A DNA stretch of 64,000 nucleotides from assembly GCF_002149925.1 (NCBI RefSeq), contig NZ_MSLT01000007.1, forward strand, positions 92,614 through 156,613, given 5' to 3'. A program made the translations under genes and the position numbers. Shown in pieces: positions 23,992 to 32,321 of the stretch; the stretch's first letter is position 1; every line of letters starts with the position of its first letter. The DNA comes from Thioflexithrix psekupsensis. GTDB taxonomy: Bacteria; Pseudomonadota; Gammaproteobacteria; Beggiatoales; Beggiatoaceae. The notes beneath the pieces are model-generated. The model was not told where the DNA came from, did not search any database, and worked only from the letters and a program-made list of their open reading frames with translations.

Positions 23992-24879
23992 TCACAAACC
24001 AGACACATGATGCAACCGTTTTTTTAACAAATCCAACTGCGCATGTGCCAGTGAACGGTGTGTTGCACGAGCGACAAAACACGACCACTGAGAAGGTACG
24101 TTATTTTGTACAGCCAATGCTTCGGACTGTTCCTCAAAACAGGCAAATAAACATGCCCCTGTACCGGTTAATCTTGCAGGCTGATACTGACTCAACCAAT
24201 GTATGGCGTGATCGACTTCGGGATAAATCCGTCGCACCACAGGCTCGCACACATTGACACAACGCCCTGTAAGAAAGTCGGCTATTGTAATGGGGGGTTG
24301 ATTTCGTGTCAAGAGTGGGTCTTGAAAAATTTGGGCGGTGGATACGGACACGCCGGGATGAATCACGCAATACCACATTTCTGGTAATTCAACAGGCTGT
24401 AATTTTTCCCCAATCCCTTCGCCCCACGCACTGTATCCGCGCACGAAAACAGGCACATCCGCGCCTAATTGCAGCCCTAATTCGGCCAATTGATCTTGAC
24501 TCAATGACAATTGCCACAATTCATTTAATACCAATAATGTGGTGGCTGCATTAGAACTGCCGCCGCCTAAGCCGCCCCCTAAGGGAATTTTTTTATCAAT
24601 GCGAATGTCAACGCCAAATGAAGTGCCGGTGTTTTTTTGTAATAATTGCGCGGCACGATAGCATAATTCATGTTCAAAAGGCAATTGTTTTAATTCATCT
24701 AATGTACTGTGCGAAGTAATGACTTTGTCGTGACGCAAAGTAAAATGCAATTGATCGCCATAATCAAGCAATTGAAATAAGGTCTGCAAACAATGATAGC
24801 CATCCGCACGACGCGCCGTAATGTGTAAGAATAAATTTAATTTGGCGGGTGCAAAACAAGTAACGGTGAATGAATTCAT
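23992..24879 (-). CDS. ispE: 4-diphosphocytidyl-2-C-methyl-D-erythritol kinase
   Basis: IspE phosphorylates CDP-methylerythritol in the MEP isoprenoid pathway. The 295-residue GHMP kinase has APAKLNLFLHITARRADGYH at residues 10-29, the ATP loop PLGGGLGGGSSNAATTLLVL near residues 92-111, and the C-terminal motif LTGTGACLFACFE. It is the first gene of the ispE - tRNA - prs - rplY - pth - ychF series. lolB, its common upstream neighbour, is absent; a divergent glycosyltransferase gene stands there instead. Confidence 0.95.
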   Translation of the reverse strand: MNSFTVTCFAPAKLNLFLHITARRADGYHCLQTLFQLLDYGDQLHFTLRHDKVITSHSTLDELKQLPFEHELCYRAAQLLQKNTGTSFGVDIRIDKKIPLGGGLGGGSSNAATTLLVLNELWQLSLSQDQLAELGLQLGADVPVFVRGYSAWGEGIGEKLQPVELPEMWYCVIHPGVSVSTAQIFQDPLLTRNQPPITIADFLTGRCVNVCEPVVRRIYPEVDHAIHWLSQYQPARLTGTGACLFACFEEQSEALAVQNNVPSQWSCFVARATHRSLAHAQLDLLKKRLHHVSGL

Positions 24880-24908
24880 TTTTATTTTTTCCCAACATGT
24901 AATTTACT

Positions 24909-25508
24909 ATGAAAATTGTCCAAGTATTAACAAAAGCTCCCGTCATGGGTCAAGTAAAAACTTGTTTAATTCCCCATTATGGAGAAGTGCAAGCGACTTT
25001 AATTTATCAAGCCTTATTATGGTCGCAATTAGAACGGATTATATCTGAAGAATGGACAGTGGAATTATGGTGTACGCCCGATGATCAACATCCATTTTTA
25101 CAACAATGTGCGGCGCATTTTAACATACAAACTCAAGTGCAGCAGGGAGAAGATTTAGGCCAGCGCATGACTTATGCGTTATCAAATACGGGAGGCAGCG
25201 CGACATTATTAATTGGTTGTGATTGTCCAATGATTGATAAGGCGTTAATTTTACAAGGATTTAATGCCTTAGAACAGGCACAACTGGTTTTTTCGCCTGC
25301 GGAGGATGGTGGTTTTGTGTTGGTGGGTGCTACCAAAATGCCTACGAATTTGTTTACCGCTATGCGCTGGGGACAAACGGATGTAATGACCACAATACGG
25401 CAACGTTTGCGCCATCAAGGGCTTATTTGGTCAGAATTACCAACGCAATGGGATGTGGATTATCCCGAAGATGTGCAGCGGTGGCAAAGGGAGTTTGGAG
25501 GGAATTAA
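24909..25508 (+). CDS. DUF2064 / TIGR04282 family glycosyltransferase
   Basis: The 199-residue protein belongs to the small GT-A-like family DUF2064 (TIGR04282), linked in some genomes to arsenosugar or thiol-glycoside synthesis. Visible features are the N-terminal VLTKAPVMGQVKTCLIPHYG (the family K-x-P-x-x-G-x-V-K-T-R pattern with Cys where Arg is usual), DLGQRMTYALSN, LLIGCDCPMIDKALI (metal site DCP) and FSPAEDGGFVLVGA. It is divergent from ispE with 29 bases between the starts. The substrate is unknown. Confidence 0.85.
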   Translation: MKIVQVLTKAPVMGQVKTCLIPHYGEVQATLIYQALLWSQLERIISEEWTVELWCTPDDQHPFLQQCAAHFNIQTQVQQGEDLGQRMTYALSNTGGSATLLIGCDCPMIDKALILQGFNALEQAQLVFSPAEDGGFVLVGATKMPTNLFTAMRWGQTDVMTTIRQRLRHQGLIWSELPTQWDVDYPEDVQRWQREFGGN

Positions 25509-25570
25509 GGTGTGGGGGTTAATTGTTTTAATCGCGTTAAAAAATATTTGACCGCTAAAACCGTAAAATT

Positions 25571-25608
25571 AACCCCACATCATAAAAAATGATATGGGGT
25601 TATTTTTA
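25571..25608. terminator. Bidirectional intrinsic terminator
   Basis: AACCCCACATCAT and ATGATATGGGGTT form a stem with one mismatch around an A-rich loop, followed by TATTTTTAT. It lies between the convergent genes ending at 25508 and 25647. Confidence 0.85.
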
Positions 25609-25646
25609 TGCGATTAACAAATTAAAATAATTTAAAACAATGGCAT

Positions 25647-28394
25647 TTACGGCAATGGCGTAATGGTTTCTACATGAAACACATTAGGATTGATCGCCAA
25701 TTGTCGCATGATGACAGCGTAAGACTTTGGCGGGGCAGCCAGCATTTGTCCCGTTGGAAGTACAACAACGCTGGGAACTTGAGCGCAAAGACTCAATTTA
25801 CCGCCCGACCAGAATTGTGCCGTATTGTAGTCATAACGAGCATGTTCTGGGTTATAACCAGTTGAAAATTCTAAGAATTGTAAAGAATTATCAATGATCA
25901 TAAAGTCGTCTATACCGGGTTGTTGCTGCAATTGTAAGGACACAACAGCAATTTGATCAGTCGGTTGTCCTGTAATCACGTCTAAAGTGGCTACGTCAAT
26001 TTTAGGAATAGATACAGTACGAGTGGTGGTATCATAGGCAGCAGGGTTGGCACATCCCACAGCAGGCAAGACAGGAATTACAGGATTGCTTGGGTTTTGA
26101 TTATCACCACCATCTGGCAACGTCGGAGTGACAATTGGATCAGTTGGTAAAGGTTGATTGGTAGTTGTGTCTGAAGCGACAAAGATAGCCTTTTCAGCTC
26201 TCGAAATTACCCCCTTGTCATCTGTGATCAGTAAAGTAACTATATATTGTCCAGGTGAGTCAAGAGTTATGCTTGTCGTAGCATCATTGGAAACTTGTTG
26301 GTCAGAAACAAACCACTGATAATCATTGACTGCCCCATCCACATCACTAGACTGAATTGCACTCATATCCACCAATAACGGAATAGTACCCTGCTGTGAA
26401 GTTGAGGTCGTGAACATAGCCAACGGTGGCTGATTATTGACAAACTGGTCGGAGTGCAGTTGCTTAATCTCTTGCTCTCTTAAAGAACGTCCGTAGATGC
26501 GCACCTCGTCCATCGTACCGAAAAATGGATTCTTGGAACTGCTGTAATTTAAGCGTTGTCCCATAAGGACAGGGTGGTTAGATTTAGCTAATCCTCGTTC
26601 ATGCGACGAAGAGGGCATGGCATTGACATATCCGGTAACATGGCTTCCATTGTATCTCATAACAACATGTACCCATTGTCCCTCTGGAACAACAAGACCA
26701 GTATCTATAAAACCAGCATCACCCTGAGCCACTTGATAGAGGTTTAGGTATACGATCTGATATGTAATATTCATCTTACTGTAGCCGTAGTAATCAAAAG
26801 GAACGCCCCCAACTGGCCACAGCATAACGTAGAGTCTGTTGCCGGCCCCGATAGCTAAGGAATAGCTCTCCTCCTTGTTCATGATCACACATCTGTTGAC
26901 AGAACAATCTTGCTTTCTATAAATCCAAGCAGATATCGTAAAGTTGTCTGGATTTAAGGATAGATTATGAGGAACATTGATAACATTGCTAACGCCGTTG
27001 AAATCATAAGCACTATTTGAGTCACCACCCTTGCCTGTAGTCAATGTTGCGCCTTGAACCGTTCCGTCATTTCTGTTTCCGCTTTCATCCATCGCACCGG
27101 CATTAAAAGGGTAGTAAGCCAGCAGACCATCGGGTATATTTGGAGTAACTGTTGACCGATCATAAGCGGTTAGACTCAGTATGGTTTCTGCCGCCTTATT
27201 CGAACAATTTACCAAATCGCTAAAACAGAGACGACCAGTTCTGTATAAACCTTGCATCTCAGAATTAAGAACCTCAAGCAATTGCTCTAATTGTTTTGCT
27301 CTGGCATTGGATAAAGGTAAAGATAGAGTTTCTCTAACTCTCTCAATGTCGGCAGTACGTTGTTCAAACTGAGCAGCCAGCAAATCACGGGCATTTTCAA
27401 TTTCTGGTGTAGTCTCAACGGGCAAATTAGGGACATCAGGATCGATTTCTCTGTAATGCCGCTTTGAATAATTCAACACACCCGGTTGATTTTTCACACC
27501 AGCGATGAATTCAGGAGATGATATATAGGTTAATACATTGTCAACAACTTTTAAACAAGCTGTAGGATTAGACATAGGACAACTGACTAAAGCTCCATCA
27601 TTCCCAAAAATTTTACCCAGTTGAGCGACATCACCTCCGATCTGGTGAGCGATGACCTCTATACTGCCATTTTGAATTGCAATTTCGCTTGTTCTGGACA
27701 ATGCACTACCAAACTCTCCACTAAACTTGACTCCCAATTTCAGGGGAACTTTCTCACCACATGAGTTGCATATATCGAAGGTCTTGGAAATGGCAAGTTC
27801 TAAACTTGCACTGCTGCTCTTCTTGTACTCTTCATAAACTTCCAAATCTGAAAATTTGGCCTGAATAGTAACGAACAGCTTAACACCCTCTTCAGTCTGA
27901 AAAACAAAATGGTCGCCACAAATTTTCTTGAACTCACAAGCATCATGCTTAACTCGGTGAGCAACGCCAGACAAGGGGTCATTGCGATCAAGATCGAATC
28001 TACTGTGTCCTGTCTTGGCATCAAACACTAAGGTGAAGGCCTGTCCATAAGTATTACTTTTGATTCTCTGGGTATAAGAACGACTTGAGCTAAAACTGAG
28101 TTTAGAAATACCAACTTTCGTATTCTTGCTCCGATTCATCTCATAAAGAATCTTGTTGAGATCGGTCTCCAAGCGCAACTCTATCTTGGCTTCAGCCGCG
28201 CCAGGTTCATGCACTTTATTGCCAATGGCACAAGCCATAGGCATAAATTTGTCTCTATCAGAGTCGTATCCTCCTCCTATAAACGGTACATTACCATCAT
28301 TGGGGTCAGTAAGATCGGCAGGAATGTTAGGACAAGCTGCTTCAACCGATGATACCAGTAAAAAAAGCAATCCAACTGTAATGATTTTATTCAT
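25647..28394 (-). CDS. Large secreted protein with LamG and PKD domains, N-terminus possibly MACPF-like
   Basis: The 915-residue protein has a Sec signal peptide (residues 1-19, ending VEA). Residues about 20-300 hold a region with paired cysteines, FKKICGDHFVFQTEEGVKLF, then a long acidic/Ser segment and NGSIEVIAHQIGGDVAQLGK. This order (GD-x-F, E-x-G, ...GGD) resembles membrane-attack/perforin-like proteins, but the assignment is tentative. A LamG/concanavalin-like domain spans about 430-645 (LLAYYPFNAGAMDESGNRND, FNGVSNVINVPHN, GTMDEVRIYGRSL). A PKD domain spans about 660-750 (YQWFVSDQQ, GQYIVTLLITDDKGV). A Pro/Thr linker and a C-terminal beta domain follow. It is likely cell-surface or released, binding glycans. 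It stands alone. Confidence 0.75.
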   Translation of the reverse strand: MNKIITVGLLFLLVSSVEAACPNIPADLTDPNDGNVPFIGGGYDSDRDKFMPMACAIGNKVHEPGAAEAKIELRLETDLNKILYEMNRSKNTKVGISKLSFSSSRSYTQRIKSNTYGQAFTLVFDAKTGHSRFDLDRNDPLSGVAHRVKHDACEFKKICGDHFVFQTEEGVKLFVTIQAKFSDLEVYEEYKKSSSASLELAISKTFDICNSCGEKVPLKLGVKFSGEFGSALSRTSEIAIQNGSIEVIAHQIGGDVAQLGKIFGNDGALVSCPMSNPTACLKVVDNVLTYISSPEFIAGVKNQPGVLNYSKRHYREIDPDVPNLPVETTPEIENARDLLAAQFEQRTADIERVRETLSLPLSNARAKQLEQLLEVLNSEMQGLYRTGRLCFSDLVNCSNKAAETILSLTAYDRSTVTPNIPDGLLAYYPFNAGAMDESGNRNDGTVQGATLTTGKGGDSNSAYDFNGVSNVINVPHNLSLNPDNFTISAWIYRKQDCSVNRCVIMNKEESYSLAIGAGNRLYVMLWPVGGVPFDYYGYSKMNITYQIVYLNLYQVAQGDAGFIDTGLVVPEGQWVHVVMRYNGSHVTGYVNAMPSSSHERGLAKSNHPVLMGQRLNYSSSKNPFFGTMDEVRIYGRSLREQEIKQLHSDQFVNNQPPLAMFTTSTSQQGTIPLLVDMSAIQSSDVDGAVNDYQWFVSDQQVSNDATTSITLDSPGQYIVTLLITDDKGVISRAEKAIFVASDTTTNQPLPTDPIVTPTLPDGGDNQNPSNPVIPVLPAVGCANPAAYDTTTRTVSIPKIDVATLDVITGQPTDQIAVVSLQLQQQPGIDDFMIIDNSLQFLEFSTGYNPEHARYDYNTAQFWSGGKLSLCAQVPSVVVLPTGQMLAAPPKSYAVIMRQLAINPNVFHVETITPLP

Positions 28395-28657
28395 CAGTTA
28401 AACCTCATTTTATGCCAATAGCAAAGTAACCAAATAGCGTTGATGATGCTAACAGCAATGGTATGGATGGAATTTTGGTGTAATCATATTTAACACCTAT
28501 AAAGAAATACATATTCTGCTTACCACATCAATCCAAATCCTGCTAGAATGTCACTGAATCTAGGGTATAGATGATTACATTTAAATAATACATTATTTTT
28601 TGTAAAAAAAACCAGAGTCCCATAACTGTTATTTCAACTGTTCAGAGGCGTTATTTG

Positions 28658-29083
28658 ATGGACGTTTCAGAAATATATAAAAAAATCAAGGCGATGCGTG
28701 TATTAAAAGAATGGTCGCAAGAAGAAACTGCCAATCGATTAAATTTAGCCGTGAGCAGTTATGCGAAAATAGAACGGGGAGAAACAGATATTAGTCTTTC
28801 AAGATTGGCACAAATTGCCGAAGTCATGGAAACCGATTTTGAACAATTATTGCAGCTTAATGAACGCAATGTTTTAAGTGTTTTAGAAGATTGTATTAAT
28901 CATGGTAAAATAAGCAGTAAATTTTTAGGTAATAATATTTTTTTAACAGAAACTGAATGTGTCCATGAATTAGAAAAGTCACAATTATTATTAAAAGAAC
29001 GTGAAAAAGAAATCTTTTATCTAAAAGAACAAGTTACTCATCTTAAAGAAATGCTAGATTGGGCAAGATTAAAAGGACAATAA
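28658..29083 (+). CDS. XRE-family HTH regulator with C-terminal coiled coil
   Basis: The 141-residue cytoplasmic DNA-binding protein has a lambda-Cro type helix-turn-helix at about residues 5-62 (IKAMRVLKEWSQEETANRLN, VSSYAKIERGETDISLSRL, QIAEVMETDFEQLL). A helical C-terminal half is predicted to form a coiled coil (ELEKSQLLLKEREKEIFYLK). TTG 28655 directly precedes ATG 28658; ATG is taken as start. It has no partner gene and is followed by the MITE-like repeat, so its targets are unknown. Confidence 0.85.
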   Translation: MDVSEIYKKIKAMRVLKEWSQEETANRLNLAVSSYAKIERGETDISLSRLAQIAEVMETDFEQLLQLNERNVLSVLEDCINHGKISSKFLGNNIFLTETECVHELEKSQLLLKEREKEIFYLKEQVTHLKEMLDWARLKGQ

Positions 29084-29176
29084 CCCAAGTTGCTCAATAC
29101 ATAATTCCTTCCCATTTTTATTCCCCTGCTAAATAAAAACAACTGTACTGAAATAATATAATTTGTAAAATCCTTA

Positions 29177-29308
29177 TTTTGTCAGAATCAGAATTTACAG
29201 ACACAAGAATTTTCAAAATTGATTCTTGCAAGTTGTTTGTTTTCAATCGATTTTTTATTCTTTAATTCTGAAAATCCTAAAATTCTGTAAATTCTGATTC
29301 TGACAAAA
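29177..29308. repeat. MITE-like element, copy 1 (132 bp)
   Basis: The ends are perfect 24-bp inverted repeats: TTTTGTCAGAATCAGAATTT plus ACAG at 29177-29200 and its complement at 29285-29308. The interior is AT-rich and non-coding and itself holds inverted segments (GAATTTTCAAAATTGATTCT). Copies 2 and 3 lie at 44491-44618 (inverse orientation) and 58705-58833. With no coding capacity and long TIRs, it fits a miniature inverted-repeat element or a large intergenic palindrome family. Confidence 0.75.
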
Positions 29309-29497
29309 TTAAGAAACTACGCCATTACAGCGAAGAATGGATCGTCTGTCAAGGGCAGAGGCTGAAAAATTTACCTCGCAATAACCCCATTTTTTTATCA
29401 AAAAACTATTTACAAACGCGCTTAATTGAGTAAACATAATGCTTGATAAGTTAATTCTAACTTGTCAATCACGAAAATCAGACCTTGAGGAGGATTT

Positions 29498-29869
29498 ATG
29501 CGAGCAGTTTTAAAATCATTGTGCTTAGGATGGATGGCGAGTGCGTTATTTGTGGGCGTGGCTGTGGCTGAAGAAGCCACTTTGACCACCGAAGACGCAT
29601 TGAAGCTGATAACGGATAAAGGCTACATTTGCATGTCTTGTCACCAAGTTGAAACCAAAATGGTAGGCCCTTCTTACAAAGAAGTGGCTGAACGTTATCA
29701 AGGGGCAGACGATGAGACAAAAGCACGTCTGGCTTCCGAAATTATCAATGGCAAAATGGCCGATTTGTCTTGGGGGGCAGTGCCAATGCCTCCAAATCCC
29801 ACGGTGACCGAAGAAGATGCCGCTGCTTTAGTGGCTTGGGTTTTGTCACTGGGCGCAAAAGCAGAATAA
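29498..29869 (+). CDS. Small periplasmic cytochrome c
   Basis: The 123-residue class I cytochrome c has a signal peptide (RAVLKSLCLGWMASALFVGV, cut near AVAEE), one haem site CMSCH at about residues 47-51, and a likely methionine ligand in the GAVPMPPNPTVTEEDA segment. It resembles c551/c5-type electron carriers with the K-M-V-G-P-S-Y-K-E-V-A pattern. It probably shuttles electrons in the periplasm to a terminal oxidase or reductase. GAGGAGG lies just before ATG 29498. It is monocistronic with a strong terminator. Confidence 0.93.
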   Translation: MRAVLKSLCLGWMASALFVGVAVAEEATLTTEDALKLITDKGYICMSCHQVETKMVGPSYKEVAERYQGADDETKARLASEIINGKMADLSWGAVPMPPNPTVTEEDAAALVAWVLSLGAKAE

Positions 29870-29893
29870 TCACTGCGTGACTTTGATTTATCT

Positions 29894-29938
29894 CGGCTCA
29901 TTCATAAGGGCATTGCCATGATGAATGAGCCGTTTTCT
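29894..29938 (+). terminator. Intrinsic terminator of the cytochrome c gene
   Basis: CGGCTCATTCAT and ATGAATGAGCCG form a perfect 12-bp stem around a 15-base loop, followed by TTTTCTTTC. Confidence 0.93.
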
Positions 29939-29967
29939 TTCTTTTAAATTATTTTTCTAATATCACC

Positions 29968-31242
29968 ATGTCCAATTTATTATTGAACGAATTAAATGCA
30001 CGTCAATTAATCGCGCAATTATCCGCTGATGCCGAATTAAAACAACATTTATCGGATGGCTGTCGCACGCTCTACGCAGGCTTTGATCCCACCGCCGACA
30101 GTTTGCATATTGGGCATTTGGTGCCATTATTGGTATTGCGTCGTTTTCAATTAGCGGGGCATCAACCGATTGCTTTAATTGGTGGCGCAACGGGATTAAT
30201 TGGCGACCCTAGTTTTAAAGCCACTGAGCGGCAATTAAATACGGCTGAAACGGTGACACATTGGGTGGAACAATTGTCTCAACAATTGGCACAATTTCTT
30301 GATTTTAATTGCGGTCAACAGTCGGCAAAAATTGTGAATAATATGGATTGGACACGGTCTTTAGATGTATTGAGTTTTTTACGCGATATTGGCAAACATT
30401 TTTCTATTAATGCCATGATTCAAAAAGAATCTGTGAAGCAGCGTATTGAACGGGAAGGATCGGGCATTTCTTTTACCGAATTCAGTTATATGATTTTACA
30501 ATCTTATGATTTTGCCATGTTAAATCGCCATTACCATTGCACTTTGCAAATTGGGGGCAGTGATCAATGGGGAAATATCACGGGAGGAATTGATTTAACG
30601 CGGCGATTAAATCAACAGACGGTTTACGGTCTCACTGTTCCCTTAGTCACAAAAGCCGATGGGACAAAGTTTGGCAAAACAGAAACGGGAACAATTTGGC
30701 TAAGTTCTGCTAAAACGTCGCCTTATCGTTTCTATCAATTTTGGTTAAATACTGCGGATGCTGACGTGTATAAATTCCTGCGTTATTTTACTTTTTTACC
30801 GCCTGCGCAAATTGATGAGATTGAAGCCGCAGATCGTCAAGCCACAGGTCGGCGCGAGGCGCAAAGTGTGTTGGCACGCGAGATGACGCGCTTTATCCAC
30901 GGTGAGGTGGCTTTACATTCTGCCGAAAGAATCACCGAAGCTCTTTTTACCGATCAAGTGCAGACGTTAAATGCAGAGGAGTTGCGCCAATTAAAATTAG
31001 ACGGAATGCCCAGCACGGAGTTAAATCAATCTCAAATCGCATTGGTCGATTTAATCGCCCTCACAGGTTTAGCGAAATCAAAAACCCAAGCCAGAGAATT
31101 TATCACTAAAAATGCAATTAGTGTTAATGGCGAAAAAATAAGCGATTTAAACGCCATGATTGAAGCCAATAAAGGCTTTTTTGGGCGTTATTTTATTGTG
31201 CGGCGCGGTAAAAAAGAATTTCATTTGGTTGATTGCATTTAA
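29968..31242 (+). CDS. tyrS: Tyrosyl-tRNA synthetase
   Basis: TyrS charges tRNA-Tyr. The 424-residue class I synthetase (E. coli TyrRS 424) has YAGFDPTADSLHIGHLVPLL with the HIGH signature, GGATGLIGDPSFKATER, IGGSDQWGNITGGIDL, and the KMSKS equivalent KFGKTETG near residue 235. A C-terminal S4 RNA-binding domain follows (SQIALVDLIALTGLAKSKTQ, INGEKISDLNAM-like). It belongs to the TyrRS-1 type. It stands alone on the plus strand, convergent with apbE. Confidence 0.97.
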   Translation: MSNLLLNELNARQLIAQLSADAELKQHLSDGCRTLYAGFDPTADSLHIGHLVPLLVLRRFQLAGHQPIALIGGATGLIGDPSFKATERQLNTAETVTHWVEQLSQQLAQFLDFNCGQQSAKIVNNMDWTRSLDVLSFLRDIGKHFSINAMIQKESVKQRIEREGSGISFTEFSYMILQSYDFAMLNRHYHCTLQIGGSDQWGNITGGIDLTRRLNQQTVYGLTVPLVTKADGTKFGKTETGTIWLSSAKTSPYRFYQFWLNTADADVYKFLRYFTFLPPAQIDEIEAADRQATGRREAQSVLAREMTRFIHGEVALHSAERITEALFTDQVQTLNAEELRQLKLDGMPSTELNQSQIALVDLIALTGLAKSKTQAREFITKNAISVNGEKISDLNAMIEANKGFFGRYFIVRRGKKEFHLVDCI

Positions 31243-31258
31243 AACATAGAAAAAAGTT

Positions 31259-32299
31259 TTATTTTGCCTCTAAAAAAGGTTGCAATGCAGTGGTGGCTTT
31301 TTGAGTAAAACCTGTTTCAGTTTTGCTCAAAAATAACGCTGCTATTTGCTGTTTTTCGGCTAAAATAAAGGCTTTTTCTGTCCCTAATACCATAAAAGCA
31401 GTGGCTAATGCGTCGGCGGTCATCGCTTGAGGATGCAAGACAGTAACGGACACCAAATCATGCGCAATAGGCGCGTAATGAGTGGGATCAATGGTGTGGG
31501 AATAGCGTTTGCCTTCATGCTCGAAATAATTGCGATAATCGCCCGATGTGGCCACGCCAGTTTGTTCTAAACGAAGAACCTGCTGCACGGCACGACCTTC
31601 CGAAATCGGTTTTTCCACCGCAATTTTCCACGCTTCTCCTCTGGGATTGTGACCTTTTACGCGCAATTCTCCACCAATATCTACCATATAATGATTTATA
31701 TTTAATGTTTCTAAATAATCCGCAATTCTATCTACACCATATCCTTTAGCAATGGCCGATAAATCCACATAAATTTGCGGATGATCTTTTTTAATGGCTG
31801 GAGAATTAAAACGCAAATTTAATTTTTCATAACCCACATAATCTTTTACCGCATCAATTGCAGATGGATGGGGCGGTTCTGTCACGATAAGATCGGGTCC
31901 AAATCCCCATAAATTCACCAATGGCCCCACAGTGACATCAAACGCGCCTTGACTCCATTCACTGATGCGCCGCGCCTCAGCAATAACGGTGAATAATTCG
32001 GGAGAAATGTCTACCCAATCTACTGATGAATTCTGATTAAAACGAGACAATTCTGAATCGCGTTGATAAGTGGACATTTTGGCATTAATATCTTGAAGTA
32101 GGGTATCGATATTAGTCTGCACTTCTTGGCTATTTAATGTCTCAGGTAAAGTGGGCAAAACAATGGTGTAATTTGTCCCCATCGTTGATCCCGTTAAACG
32201 CACTGGGGCAGTTTTAATTGCACCAGAATGATCGTCGCCATTATTACAAGCAGTCAGTAACAATAATAAACCCAATAATGTGATGTTTAATTTAAACAA
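31259..32299 (-). CDS. apbE: FAD:protein FMN transferase (ApbE), lipoprotein
   Basis: ApbE attaches FMN covalently to threonines of Na+-NQR, RNF and related flavoproteins in the periplasm. The start is a TTG at 32299 with AGGGGA 8 bases before it. It gives a lipoprotein signal (FKLNITLLGLLLLLTACNN, lipobox LTAC) and 346 residues. The frame is open much further upstream, but that part overlaps the kinase gene. Family features are GSTMGTNYTIVL, SRFNQNSSVDWV, DVTVGPLVNLWGFG, DLSAIAKGYGVDRIADYL, DIGGELRVKG, GVATSGDYRNYF and HTIDPTHYAP. It follows the kinase by 22 bases. No Rnf or Nqr genes are in the window. Confidence 0.92.
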   Translation of the reverse strand: MFKLNITLLGLLLLLTACNNGDDHSGAIKTAPVRLTGSTMGTNYTIVLPTLPETLNSQEVQTNIDTLLQDINAKMSTYQRDSELSRFNQNSSVDWVDISPELFTVIAEARRISEWSQGAFDVTVGPLVNLWGFGPDLIVTEPPHPSAIDAVKDYVGYEKLNLRFNSPAIKKDHPQIYVDLSAIAKGYGVDRIADYLETLNINHYMVDIGGELRVKGHNPRGEAWKIAVEKPISEGRAVQQVLRLEQTGVATSGDYRNYFEHEGKRYSHTIDPTHYAPIAHDLVSVTVLHPQAMTADALATAFMVLGTEKAFILAEKQQIAALFLSKTETGFTQKATTALQPFLEAK

Positions 32300-32321
32300 G
32301 AAAATTCCCCTATCAAATAAA

